From contig JAAALK010000082.1 in the NCBI GenBank assembly GCA_019279435.1, positions 20,923,116-20,987,115 on the forward strand: a DNA stretch of 64,000 nucleotides, written 5' to 3'. Positions 22,829-35,071 of this stretch are shown one piece after another (the first letter of the stretch is position 1; every line of letters begins with the position of its first letter). Position numbers and translations under genes: made by a program. The notes under the pieces were generated by a model that was given only the letters and a program-made list of their open reading frames with translations, searched no databases and was not told the DNA's origin. The DNA comes from Zizania palustris (lineage: Eukaryota; Streptophyta; Magnoliopsida; Poales; Poaceae).

Positions 22829-24534
22829 ATGCCTCCTAAACGGAGCTCAAGTGGTAGTCCCCTTCAGAGGTCCCCTCGGACCTCTAGAGTGAGATCTTCG
22901 AATATGGTTGAGGTCAGAGGACCTTCTGTAGTTCCCCCACCTCAGACCCCCGAAGTGAATATTCTTCCTCGAGCGTACGAAGCCCCTTCAGGGACTCCGT
23001 CTATGCTTCGAACCGACAGAGCTTCTCCTGCAGATTCGACTGTACTCCGAACTGACCTATTCAGTTCTCAAGACCCGGAAGCTCCTTCCGTAAGAAATGA
23101 AGATAGCCTTGATGACATGGCAACCTAGATGGCCAGTCTTCAATCCAAAGTGACAAGGTGGAGGCAGGAAGCTGTAGATAGGCTTCGTCCCCAAGCTACC
23201 CTTGTCATCCCGGAGGTGCCTCAAGATGATGACCCTCTTTTTATCCCGAAGCCCCCGAGAATGATTCCTTTGATAGTGAGTCTCCGCTGCACCCCGATTT
23301 ACAAAAGGTGCACTTCGACCCCAAGTTCAAAACTTCGAAGCTCTGTAAGTACTCCGGGGAAGAACATCCAGCGGAGTTCTCTCATTCGTATGCTTTAGCG
23401 ATTGAAGCCAACAGAGGGGTTTGGGATACAATGACCAAATGCTTCCCCCTTGCACTTGAAGGAGTTGCTTTATGTTGGTTCTAGTCTTTGAAGCTAGGAT
23501 CAATTAAATCCTGGGAGCAATTAAGAAAAAAATTCATAAGTAACTTCCAGGGTACTTTTGTGCCCTCTATGTCTATTGGGAGTCTCTTTCAGGTGAAGCA
23601 GCAACCTGGAGAAACTTTGAGGCAGTTCTTTAAGTGCTTTGCACATACGAAGTCACGGATAAGAGGATTGTCTGCATCATCCGTGGTCGATGCCGCTCGA
23701 GAAGGAGTAACCCATGCAGGCCTACTCGACAAGCTTCACCTTAAGCATATATCCTTAGTAGCACAATTGATGGCTTATTTTGAGGAGTATGCTAGGTCGG
23801 AGGAAGGATGGCTTCGAAGAACAGCCTCGTCTTCACCAATTATCCAAGAAGTTAAGCTCGAAGTGAAAACTTCACCACCTTCGCAAGGGCCCAACTTTGA
23901 CAGCCAGCATGACAGGCGTCGAGGACAGAAGCATCCTCGCTCTGAAGTCCTGAACATTGCTCCTTCTTCGCAAAAATTTTCCCCCAAGAGTCCACAAGCG
24001 TCGGGAAACAAGGCCAGCGGGTGGAGGCCGCCAGGGAAGCCGACTGGCAAGGGCCGGGCCTTCTTCTACTATGTTCATGGCGAAAACTGGAGTCATGCTA
24101 CCGATGCACGCAAATCTATACTAGCTTTAAGAAGCGAGTACCTCGAAAGGAGTTCTGGTCGAGGCACTACTAACCGACCCCCCCCTGAGGCACGTCCGGA
24201 GCCTATGCAGGTTGTCACACGTGTAGACAACTTCGACACCCCAAGGCCAACTCCAGTGGCCATTGTTATGCCACCTCCGAAGCAAGAGGATGCTCAAGAT
24301 CAAGGCAAAAGTGTAGTCCTTCCTATCTCCGGTGGAGGAACTCTAGGAAGCATGTCAAAAAGACAACGGAGAGAGTATGTTCGAGAAGTAGGTCATATTG
24401 GAACCTCTTCGTCGGCAGCTGCAATGCCCGAATGGTTCCATGTGCCTATATCTTTTTCTACAGCTGATGCAGTAGGTATAAAATTCCCCCATGCGGATAC
24501 CCTTGTCATCACTGCCGATATTGCAGGAACATAA
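22829..24534 (+). pseudogene. Tat1-b gag
   Basis: The start is at ATG 22829 (MPPKRSSSGSP), as in Tat1-c. A Ser/Pro-rich N-terminus is followed by a retrotransposon gag (Retrotrans_gag-like) core with SIKSWEQLRKKFISNFQGTF and RQFFKCFAHTKSRI. A basic, Pro-rich C-terminus leads towards the protease. TAG stops at 23126-23128 and near 23482, a frameshift near 23390, and a TAA at 24532-24534 break it. No clear CCHC knuckle is left; HGENWSHATDARKSILAL looks like the usual 'H..T..C..L' Tat nucleocapsid region with its cysteines eroded. Confidence 0.85.
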
Positions 24535-27500
24535 GTTCGGAGAGTATTGGTCGATGGCGGAAGTTCTGCGGATATTATCTTTGTTCAAGCCTTCGATCAG
24601 CTCTACATCTCCCGAAAGCATCTCCTCCCCACAGCTCGTCCCCTTCAAGGCTTCATAGGACCTCCTCTTGATGCCCTCGGCCAAATAGGTCTTGAGGTCG
24701 CCTTCGGAGAGGGGCTCTTGGCAAGAACACAGGAAGTAATTTTCGATGTTGTGGATTCCCCTTACGCTTATAATATTATTTTTGGAAGGGGCATGTTAAA
24801 TCAATTTGGAGCTGTGGCGCACCATAATTATTTATGCATGAAGATGCCCACGCAAGCAGTAGTGCTTACTGTCTTCGAGTATCAAGCCACTGCGCGAAGG
24901 GCAGAATATGGCCATGGCCCACCTCTTGATCCAAGACAAGTGAATAATGTGCAAGGCAATTCGGAGGATATCCCTGCATCAAGAAAATCTTTGAAGATAT
25001 CCTTTCTAAGGACAATTCCCGAAGGAGAAATTATAACAAAGATTATTATAAAGGACGGTAAAGACTATCCCTTTCAGTTTGGCAAAGAATTGCCTTCAGA
25101 AATTGCTACTTCACTGGAAGAAGTAGTTAGAGAGAATTTGGATGTATTTGCTTGGTCCGATGAAGACATTCTGGGAGTTAGCCGAAATATTATTGAGCAC
25201 AGTTTGCTTGTGAACCCAAAGGTTCGGCCTGTTCAGCAGGGGCTTCAAAAATTATCAACAAAGAGGACCATCCTTGCTAAGGCAGAAGTGGAAAAATTAT
25301 TGAAAGCTGGGATTATCAGAGAAGTAGCTCATACGGAGTGGTTATCCAACCCAGTCTTCGTCAAAAAGAAGGCCTCTAGGAAATGGCACATGTGTATTGA
25401 TTTTACATCATTGAATAAAGCATGCCCACGTGACCTCTACCCCATGTCTCGAATAGATCATTTAGTTGACTCCACTGCTGGCTCGAAGTTATTAAGTTTC
25501 CTTGACGCGTATTCCGGATATCATCAAATATGGTTAAAGCACGAAGATGAAATCAAAACAAGCTTCGTAACTCATTCGGGAGTCTTCTACTATGTAAGAA
25601 TTCCCTTCGGTTTGAGAAATGCCAGGGCAACTTTTTCAAGATTAATTGCTAAGGCTCTAGGTCACCAAATAGGCTGTAATGTAGAAGCCTATATGCATGA
25701 CATTGTAATAAAGAGTGCTTTAGAGCACCAACATAGTCTAGACTTAGCATAAACATTTGAGAGCCTCCGAGCATGTGGAGTCCGCCTCAACCCCGAAAAA
25801 TGTATCTTCGGGGCTCAAGCTAAAAAACTGTGAGGGTATCTAGTTTCGAGCAGGGGAATCAAAGCTAGCCCAACTCAAATAACTGCACTGCAAAGAATGA
25901 CTCCGTCGGAGAATCTAAAATAGGTACAAAAGCTTACTGGACGCCTTGCAGCGCTCAGCAGATTTCTAGCAAGGTCCGTAGAACGAAGCCTGCCCATATT
26001 CAAATGATTGAAAGGGTCTGAAGATTTTGCATGGACACCAGAGTGCCAAAAGAGTTTTGATGATATTAAAGATTATCTCAGCAACCTCGCAACACTCACT
26101 GTGCCCATGGCAGATGAAACCCTTCTTTTTTACCTTGCAGCTACCGGTTCCACTGTCAGTGCAGTCCTTGTTAGAGAAGTGGATTTCAATGGGAAGTTGG
26201 TACAGAATCCAGTATATTTTGTTTCCAAAGCTTTATCCAGAGCAAAACAAGATATTCCGATCTCAAAAAGCTCACTTATGCTCTGGTAATGTCTTCAAGG
26301 AAACTACGACATTATTTTTTAGCGCATAATGTAATTGTACCAACTTCTTATCCTTTGGGAGATATGCTTCGAAGTAAAGATTCTACGAGGAGGATTGGAA
26401 AATGGGTCATCGAGCTAGCACCCTTCGGCATCTCCTTTGTAGCAAGAACAGCAATCAAGTCACAAATGGTGGTAGATTTTTTAGCAAAATGGACTCCGTG
26501 TGCAGTCTGGGCTACGGAAAAATCAAACGAAGGAATTTGGACCATATACTCCGATGGGGCTTTTCAAGCATCCGGAGCAGGCTTTGGAGCAGTGATAATT
26601 TCACCTTCAGGACAAAGAGCAATGTACTCCGCAAGGCTCAATTTTAAGTCCACCAATAATATTGCGGAGTACGAGGGAATTTTGTTAGGACTTCTAAAGG
26701 TGCGTGCTCTTGGTGCTACAAGAGTTGTTATAAAAATAGATTCTCAAATTGTAGCAGGACACGTTGATAAAAGTTTTCAAGTCAGGCATCCGCAACTTGC
26801 AAAATATCTAGAATATATCCGTAAGATCAAAGCAGCATTCAAAGGAATTTCTGTTTGAAGTATACCAAGAGCTGACAAATCCCAAGCTCATATCCTAGCA
26901 AAAGCTGCAGCCGAAGCCATAGATATTCCAGAAGGGGCTTTTTATAAAGAGCTTACTTCACCTTCAGTGCCCCAAATTCCTCCTGCTGAGGTCCTTTGCA
27001 TTCCGAACACTGACTGGTGGAGTGCGATCATAGAATTACTGTAAGGTGAAGCAAACTTAACTGAAGGCCCGAAGCTTTCAAGATTACAATTAAGGATCTG
27101 GAATTATCACATTATCAACGGTATTCTTTACAAGGCCGGAGTATGTTCCCCCCTACTCCGATGTATTTCTCAAACCAAAGGTAAAGATATACTCCAAGAA
27201 ATTCATGAAGGCCTTTGTGGTAGCCATCTTACCCCTCGGGCTTTGGCAGGAAAAACACTTCGCCAGGGGCTTTATTGGCCTACAATAGTAGCTGATGCGG
27301 AGGCCTTGGTCCGCACTTGCCAAGGTTGTCAATGGATGGGAAGATGAAGTCATCGTCCGCCAACACCTCTTCAAGTCATTTCTCCAGTCTGGCCCATGGC
27401 CAGATGCGGCATGGATCTCATTGGCCCTTTTCCAATGGAAAAAGGTAGTTTAAAATTTGCGGTGGTAGCAATTGATTATTTTTCCATGTGGGTCGAAGCA

Positions 27501-28226
27501 GAACCCCTCACAGCTATCACTTCGAAAAATGTACAAAAATTCTTTTGGAAGAATATTATATGCAGGTTCGGAGTACCTCGACAGCTGACAATCGACAATG
27601 ACACCCAATTTGATGCTGAACCCATCACAGAGTTTTGCGAAGGTCCTTGCATAGATATTTGTTTTGCAGTTGTTCGTCATCCTCAGTCTAATGGAGCCGT
27701 CGAGCGAGCTAATGGCAACATTTTTTCATGCCTGAATCGAAGGATAGTAGGACTGGCAAAATGGTTGTGGACCGAAAAGCTCCCGAAGATTCTATGGTTC
27801 ATTGGAACCACTCAAGCAAGGTACAAAGGTTTTACCCCTTTCAGATTACTATTCGGAGATGAAGCCATGACACTGACGGAGCTTAAAGGAGGATCTCTTT
27901 GCACCATCGAACCTAAAAAATAAGATGAAAGACAAGCCTCGCTGGATCTAACAGAAGAAACAAGGCTTCGAGCTGTTGCAAATTTGACGAAGTATCAACA
28001 TCAGACAAAGGCTTGGTATGACCCAAAGATTAAACTCAATGAACTTAAACCAGGTCATTTAGTTTTGTGAAGCATCGTAGTGCCAAGGAAATTAGGAAAT
28101 AAGTGGAAAGGACCATATATCATCCTTCATTCAGGACGCCCTGGTTCTTTTAAGTTAGCTAATTTAGAAGGTGAAGAATTAAAGCATGCCTGGCATGCAG
28201 AGCACCTTAAGCGATATTTTGCATAG
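24535..28226 (+). pseudogene. Tat1-b pol: protease, RT, two RNase H domains, integrase
   Basis: The domains run as follows. Protease has LVDGGSSADI (24550). RT has the MCIDFTSLNKACPRD region and LSFLDAYSGYHQI. The first RNase H spans about 26000-26500. The second, archaeal-type RNase H has IYSDGAFQASGAGFGAV and STNNIAEYEGIL. Integrase has an HHCC finger, MDLIGPFP, DNDTQFDAEP and GAVERANGN, and the C-terminal tail ends HAEHLKRYFA at 28226. Reverse transcriptase has YMHD instead of YMDD at 25690-25701, so a catalytic Asp is lost. About ten in-frame stops plus a frameshift near 26260 interrupt it. A TGA at 28069 near the end is shared with Tat1-c. Confidence 0.92.
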
Positions 28227-28457
28227 GGGCTCCTTGTAATCATTTGTAAGTACCTTCTAAATAAATAAAGCTCATGGTTCAGATAATGCCTACTTCTCAA
28301 ACAATCCCTACTTCTAGTGGATGCATTAGAAGAACGGGGTTGATTGCGAAGGAAAGTGTCATTCATTTGAACCAATTTTACAGACTTTGAACCATTGGTT
28401 TGAAGCTTCCGACGAGGTGGGAAAGACACAAAAAAGCAGATTCCAAGCCACCAGCAT

Positions 28458-28673
28458 GAAAGCATCCGTAAAAAGAGTCCAAAGAGACCAAATGATACGG
28501 ATTCCAAGCTTCGACTTGAAAGCATCCATAAAAAGAGTCCAAGGAGACCACAAAAGCGGATTCTAAACCATCGGTTTGATGGCATCCGTAAAAAGAGTCG
28601 AAGGAGACCAAACAAAACAGACTCCGAGCTAATAGCTCGAAAACGTCTGTAAAAAGAGTCCAAAGTGACCACA
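28458..28673 (+). repeat. Tandem array of ~60-bp units downstream of Tat1-b pol
   Basis: There are about four diverged copies of a unit of the type GAAAGCATCCGTAAAAAGAG followed by TCCAAGGAGACC and a variable half. The array lies in the untranslated zone where pol and the antisense gene converge. A homologous array lies at 59263-59500. The remainder of 28227-28924 is non-coding. Confidence 0.85.
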
Positions 28674-28924
28674 TCCGAAAAAGGGTACTAAGTTACCACT
28701 TTTTAGACTCTGAATTATTAGAGTCGAAGACATTTTCGTGGTCTTTAGTGACCATTTTTGGACTTAGTCCTTAATCTTTAATATGATAAGGGGCTCCGAG
28801 CCTCCAAAATTGTACTCCTAACTAACGTTATCGTCATTGTGCGTAACCACCTTCGATCAAATTTCGGAGATTCTTGCACCCAAAGAGGGGCTGGGAAGTT
28901 GGGAGACAATTTTGAAACATTCTA

Positions 28925-31900
28925 ATTTATATTATTCAAACAGATTACATTACATCGTGAAAAATATGTGTCTATACCAAGAAGGAAACGAAGACCTCTT
29001 TGATCCCTAGAACTACTATCAAAATCACCACGACTTCGAAGGCAACTAGTACCAGAGCCTGGAGTTGTTAGGACTTTGCGCTTAACCCTCTTCCCTTCTT
29101 TTGAAGCTCGGAAGTCTTTTTGTTCTTGCTGAAGTTCAGCCGAGGTCCGAAGTCGTTCAGGGCTTCTTTCCCAGCTTCGAAGTCATTCAAAGTTCTTTTC
29201 TACTTGCTCTTTATTAGCATTTTCTTCATCGGACCATTCGACGTCCTCCGAAGATGATGTTTCTAAATTAACTTCCTTTTCATCCTTTTTAATATAAGCT
29301 ATTATTTCCTTATATATATCGAGTATAACTTCCCCAGAGCTCCCTCGAGGAATTGAAAATCGAGGACGCTTGTGAGGTCTCAGAGCTTCGAGGGTGGCCC
29401 ATTGCAGGTGGAGTCCTTCGTTATTCTCTAACACTTTGAGCTCATCCAAAAAAGGTTGAAAAGCCTAAAAACATTTCCAAATAAGTCTTTTCATTCAAAA
29501 AAGTATAAAACATAAGTTTTTACATAATTGGGATCCTAAGGAGAGCTAAACCTTCGGGTCTGAAGTAGGCTTGTTGCTCGAAGGCTACAACCTCGCTTGT
29601 TTTTGATGAAGCCCTTCATCAATCAATGTCTTGATAGCAGATCGTCCTTCAGCTCTCCAAGATGGTTGAAAGGCCTCCCAAGCCGCGGCTACTTTGATGG
29701 AGGGAGTCAGGAGCCGGTCATCACCAAAGTTGACGGGGGCTGCTTCAGGCTCCAACGCAATGGATAGCCCTAGATCTTTGTAGTAACGAAGCACTTCGAG
29801 GGAAGCTACTTGGCCGGAGATCTCTGCATACCAAGAACCCACTGTCTTCATGGTCTTCGCTGCTGCTTGGATCATTTTCAATCTCCGCAGTAAAGAGACG
29901 TCACCAGTCAAAGATGAAGCACAAGAAGGGCCAAAGTACTCCAGGACACCCCGAAGAGTGTCCATGGTGTCCAAAGCCACATTCTCGCACTTTATCTTGT
30001 CTTCAGACAAGGCATTCTTTGACAAAGACAGCTTGTCTATCAGAGAAGAGAGCCTAACTACCTCCATCATCAGTGAATTCTTTTGTCCGAGCAGGTTGTT
30101 GGCTTCCTCCGTCAACTTTAGTTGCTCTTCTCGGAGCTTGACCAGTTCAACTCCTGCAGTTGCCTGCTCTCCCCACAGCCTTTCCACTTCGGCCTGAAGC
30201 ACAACTTGTTCAGCCTCGAGCTCTTTGTTGGCAGCCTCCAAGCTAATCCTAGCTTTTCTTTCAGCGGCCACCATTTCTTCCAAGCTAGAGGTCTGAATCT
30301 CAGAGCTAACAAGACTCCCTTGAAGACCTCTTACTTTCTCCTTGAGCCGGTTGTACTCTCGCTCATGTGATACAACCGCAGCTCGAGCTAGGACTATTTG
30401 CTGCGAAGGAAGAAAAAGAGCAATGTAAGTAAATTATTAACATATGTTTGAACTAATTCTATTGTTGTAGATAATTTGTACCTAGTAGACTGCCTGCTCC
30501 AAAGCTGCGTCTAGCTCCAACCCCTCGGCTTCCCCAAGAATGGAATCCAAGTCAGTCTCCCCAACTTCACGACTAGCCCAAGCCAGAGGCTCTAGCAAAG
30601 TCCGAAGTCCAGTCCTCCGCTCCAGAAAAGGAGCTAGGATGGGGAGCCTTGACAAGGCACTCTGGTGATCTTCATTCAGAGAGGGTCTGGAGCGCAGCGA
30701 GGCATCTTCGGAGGCTTTTGTGGATTGACCTCCCTCCGTGGATTGGCCTCCATCTGTAGATTCTCACGGGGTCCACCATGGAACAAGAGAAGGCAAAGGT
30801 GCCCCTTTACCTTTACCTTTCCCAAGACCCATCTTCATAACCACTTTAGGAATTGGCTTTGGAGACAAGACAACCTCTGTCACAACCTCCATAGTGGGGC
30901 TCACCATCGAAACCGATCCTAAAAAAGCCAAAGGTATGCGATATTGCATAAATTTTGCAGGAAACAAAAGAAGAAAAGAGAAAAGGTACTCTGCTGAAGT
31001 CTACCTTCAAACGTTCTGTTGCCGAACGAGCACCGGACTACTAGGAGCCTCGAACATCTAACTGAATTCTTTTTCGGACTCCGGGCTTCGAACCGAAGGA
31101 TCAGCTACCAAAACCTCTTCGACAACTGCAGCTATCACTTCGTCCGGAGGTGAGACTTAGGCATCCGCAGTTTCAACTCTGCCTTCTCCCATAGCAAGGG
31201 CTTCTACTTGACTAGGCAGAACGTTCTCAGTCTCTGCCTGCTCGAGGTTGTCTCCAACGATGGGTGCCGCCACCACGTCGTCTTGAGTGGGGACTTCAGC
31301 TCCCATCCGTGATTCCTCATCCCCTGTTAGGAGGGCTTCAAACTCCCTTCCCATTTCTATGTTTGCTTCATCTTCAGATGACTACAAAGACGAAGTTGGG
31401 GATTTAGAAGGAGCAAGGGCCTTCGGTTTCCGGGCCACCTTCTTCACAAGCATTTTGGCAGGCGTTGAAGTCCCTGCTTCGGCCTTCCTCTTCTTAGGAG
31501 CTTGCTCGGAGATGTCCCAATCCGGAATAGGGGGATTAACATCCGAGTACGCTCCATACTCGGTTAAATCGCTCCCCACTACCGACCAACTTCACCCTCC
31601 ACTCCTTTTCGGCGAGCATAGGAGCCCTGAGGATCTTCTCCGAAGTCCGAACAATTTTCTCTAGAGTGAGGGTGGCACGTGGAGCTGAAAGATAAGATTT
31701 CTTATCAGTTAAATCATTTTTGTAGAACCAATACTATATGTAAAACATTTCACAAGGCATTCGAGGTTAATTGCATCACTTGAAGAGATCTCTCGGAGTC
31801 CACCCTCCGGGTTCTCTTCGAAGTTTATTGGCCAACTGGCCATCAAAGGTGGAATTCGGAGTCCAATAAACTCCCCAGCTAAGTCTCGCATGCTCATGCG

Positions 31901-32671
31901 ATGGCTTATGGCTTGTAACAGTCTCAGACGAGCTTCGAGCTAGCCTAGGTCCGGATGGACCTTTGCTTCCCTCCGGTAAAAGATATCTTTGAGAGGACCA
32001 GCCAAGGCGTTGTACGCACCTACTTCAACATAGAACCAGTGAAGGACCCAATCTGTGTATCATCTAGCGTTGATAGCTTTCGCTGGAAACCGAGTTTGAT
32101 AATCATCTCGAAGCCGGAAGTTGATGCTGCCAAAAGCAATTACCATCTTCTCTCCTCCGGTTCCTTGGTAAGTCTTCGGCTGGCAGGGGGCTTTGTGAAG
32201 TACTGCGAAGATCTCTGCTCTCCCCTCGCAACCTTCGGCATGCATCGCCCACTCGAAGATAGCCAAGCGTGCGATTGCATTGGGCGACAGTTGAGGAAGA
32301 GTAACATGGAACAATCTCAGCACATCAGATAGAAAAGCCATAGCCGGAAGCCCTAATCCAGCTTCGAAAAAATCTTTGAACACGACCACTTCTCTGGCTC
32401 ATGGTGAAGGAATTGCTTCTTTTACGGGCTGGCGAATCTTGATCCCCAAACTGGTATTCCCCACAATCACCGTCGCAATGGATTTCTTCGAGCAAGTCGA
32501 CGGTCCCAAGTTGTACGACTGGTCTGTGTATTTGGCTGACGCCGGGAGAATATCGTGAGGACCAGCCGAACGAGGATTGCCCGAAGGCGCCGCTGCTGCT
32601 GCTGCCGCCATCGCTTGCTGCCTGGCCAAGGTCGAAGCAGGAATGGGAGCTTTTTGGCTAGTTTTCATCAT
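28925..32671 (-). pseudogene. Antisense multi-exon accessory gene, copy b
   Basis: Inferred exons (minus) are 32671 to about 31770, 31684-31005, 30918-30482, 30400-29552 and 29464 to about 28925. The order of domains matches the other copies: the PF04195-like domain with FKDFFEAGLGLP and LPQLSPNAIARL; the Ser/Pro/acidic linker; LPILAPFLERRTGL; the coiled coil SLEEMVAAERKARISLEAAN; and a last exon with LQWATLEALRPHKRPRF and a conserved C-terminal FLLGIDT. The exon 4 to 5 splice is in phase 0, giving SDPK joined to AFQP. Damage includes a TAG after DLG near 31938 (shared with copy c), a TAG near 29585, and a mutated first-intron donor (GT lost near 31770). Function unknown. Confidence 0.78.
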
Positions 32672-32766
32672 GAGAGAAGGTGGAACTCGAGTTCAGCTTT
32701 TAGAAGCAGAAAGGGGGAAAATGTTGGAGCAGTTGGTAAAGTATCCAAAACGCACCTTTACCCTCC

Positions 32767-32774
32767 TATTTATA
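32767..32774 (-). promoter_or_regulatory. TATA box of antisense gene copy b
   Basis: TATAAATA on the minus strand, 96 bases upstream of the ATG at 32671, in the position conserved among all four copies. Confidence 0.6.
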
Positions 32775-33135
32775 GTGTGTATTTGCAGGCTGGGTACCGT
32801 TCATATTTGCCCTTCCGTCTTCTTTACCGTTACAATTTATCATGACACTTCGAGAGAATTCACGTCTCCAGAAATGAAGCGGCGGTATAACTCTCTTTTA
32901 AAAAATGTGTAACAACTATTTCTGTGAGTCTAACAGTTATTTCAGCTTCGCAAAGATTTGTTTTCGAAGTTATTTCGATGGGTATCTCTATAGAAAAGCT
33001 GGTTTGAAGATTGGAATCTCGAAATACTTCAAAGAATAGTAAATTTCGCTAAGTCCCTGAGCATGAAATTATTTCTTGTGTATACTACTCTCCTTGCCAT
33101 ACAGCTTATTCGGAGAAGCATATTCGAGGGGCTAC

Positions 33136-33422
33136 TGTTGGGGGAAAATACTTCATAATCAAGATCTTCAAGATTACAAGACAAAGACAACTCATGAGCT
33201 CGGAGTCCAAGACTTGTCTCCGTACTGACATAGAGTTAAAGTCAGAGAGTTTGCCCAGACTCCGGTTCAAAGATGCATTTCGAAGACTTCCTCTCTGTAG
33301 TGGAAAACTTCTAGCAAGGATAGAAGACTTATCTTCTTTCTAATTAAATTAGTCTTTTACCATTTTAGCCCTATTAGGGGTACCGAAATAGTTTCCACTA
33401 TGTCGGTTGTAACTAAGGGGTA
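33136..33422 (+). repeat. 3' LTR of Tat1-b, first part
   Basis: It begins TGTTGGGGGAAAATACTTC three bases after the GAGGGG polypurine run. It stops at 33422 inside GGGGTA, where the nested element begins; the last five bases, GGGTA, are duplicated at 40920-40924. Confidence 0.93.
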
Positions 33423-34624
33423 TGTTGGAACAATTGCGTTAGTTCCAGCAGGTTTTTCTATGGTGGAGTATGATACGGAGAATGAACCTCGATGGGTTCT
33501 CACAGGGAGAGACAGGGTTTATACTGGTTCGGGCCTCCCCTAGGGGATAATAACCCTACGTCCAGTTTGTAGTGGATTTGGCGTGGTGTGCCTTGATGTG
33601 GAGAGGATAACTCCAGGGTCTCATGGCCCCCTGGAGCATGTGTCCATTACAAGGGCTTGGCCCTGCTTTTATAGGCACGCAGGCCAAAGGAAAAGACTGG
33701 GATGCCCCCTATGAGCCTCAGGCTCATAGGGGCAGAGAGGGGAAAGGGAGCTAGCTACAATACAAAAGGTGCCAGACAACTTTACAGCTTTACTGGCGTG
33801 TCAGGCTGCGCCAGGCTTTGACCATCTAAACGACATACCAGGGGCGGGGGCCCCCGGTATGGATTTGGCTCCGGAGGGCGGCCTCCGGACTTGGCTCCGG
33901 AGGGTGGCTTCCGGGGCGGGCTCCCGGTGAGCGGCCTCCGAACTGGGCTCCCGGAGGGCGGCCTCCGAACTGGGCTCCTGGAGGGCGGCCTCCGGACTGG
34001 ACTCCGGAGGGTGGCCTCCAGGCTGGACTCCGGAGGGTGGCCTCCGGGCTTGACTCTCGGAGGATGGCCTCCGGACTTGGCTCCGGAGGGTGGCCTCCGG
34101 GCTTGACTCTCGGAGGATGGCCTCCGGACTTGGCTCCGGAGGGTGGCCTTCGGGCTTGGCTCTCGGAGGGTGGCCTCCGGACTTGGCTCCGGAGGGCGAC
34201 CTCCGAACTGGGCTCCCGGAGGGCGGCCTCCGGGCTTGGCTCTCGGAGGGTGGCCTCCGGACTTGGCTCCGGAGGGCGACCTCCGAACTGGGCTCCCGGA
34301 GGGCGGCCTCCGGGCTGGACTCCGGAGGGTGGCCTCCGGGCTTGACTCTCGGAGGATGGCCTCCGAACAGGACTCCGGAGGGTGGCCTCCGGGCTTGGTT
34401 CTCGGAGGGCGGCCTCCGGCGGCCTGCGCCCGGGCCTGAATTGGGGGCTCCGGGCCGGACCTCCGGGTCTTGGAGCTCCGAAGCTACGGGCCCCGAAAGG
34501 CACCTTGGGACCTGGAAACAACACTTAGAGAAAACAGGCTCCGACAGTACCTGGTTCTGGGCCGAAGGCTGTCGGAGGCTGACGTCATTTGGCCCTTGTT
34601 TAAGGGAAATATATTCCCCCAACA
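33423..34624 (-). repeat. 3' LTR of the nested element (1202 bp)
   Basis: It has TG...CA ends (plus strand TGTTGGAACAATTGCG to ATATTCCCCCAACA). On the minus strand it starts TGTTGGGGGAATATATTTCC, like Tat1 LTRs. A minus-strand TATAAAAG lies at 33668-33675. It contains a GC-rich minisatellite (33861-34416). Long frames open on both strands here come from the repeat and are not genes. Confidence 0.95.
33861..34416. repeat. GC-rich minisatellite inside the nested-element LTR
   Basis: About twenty units of ~26-30 bp are built on GGCCTCCGGACTTGGCTCCG and CTCCGGAGGGTGGCC. They are rich in the self-complementary cores CTCCGGAG and CCTCCGG/CCGGAGG. The array is repeated in the other LTR at about 40156-40711. 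Confidence 0.92.
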
Positions 34625-34906
34625 GTAGCCCCTCGCGTGTAGGCCTTCGGAACGAAGGGGTGCACGCGCCCTTAGGACAAATGACCTGAAAACACTTCGG
34701 AGGGAACGCACCTCCGGAGCCAGGACCGAAGAGGACCTCGATTCCTGGGGGTAATAAATGCTCGTGCCAGAGCGGCCTCGGGGAGCCCGAACGGCTCCGC
34801 AACGGTCAGAAAAGTTGCCGTTACCTTGCTTGGGCTTGATTTGCTTTCGCCGGAGGCCCATCTGGCGGTGGGCCCGGCCCATGATGGTTGGAATTCTTAC
34901 CGCGCC

Positions 34907-34914
34907 TATAAATA
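34907..34914 (+). promoter_or_regulatory. TATA box of the nested-element accessory gene
   Basis: TATAAATA, 165 bases upstream of the ATG at 35072, followed by a pyrimidine-rich likely 5' untranslated region. The interval 34625-35071 has no other feature apart from the polypurine tract next to the LTR. Confidence 0.65.
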
Positions 34915-35071
34915 GAGACTTACCGCATGTAGCCCCGGCACTCTTTCATTCACTTCTTTCTTACCGTCTTACCGCCTTCGCTCTCCTCTTTCTCCTAGCC
35001 TCGCAGAGCGACCTTCGCGAGCTTCTAGCCCTTCGCCATCCTTTAGTCCTTCGAGCCGAAGTCCGGTCAGA

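Noticed and set aside
33801..34802. Long Pro/Arg/Ser-rich frames on both strands in the LTR (also 40096-40942)
   Set aside because: They are produced by the GC-rich palindromic minisatellite, which is open in several frames at once; no known domain, and they lie inside LTRs.
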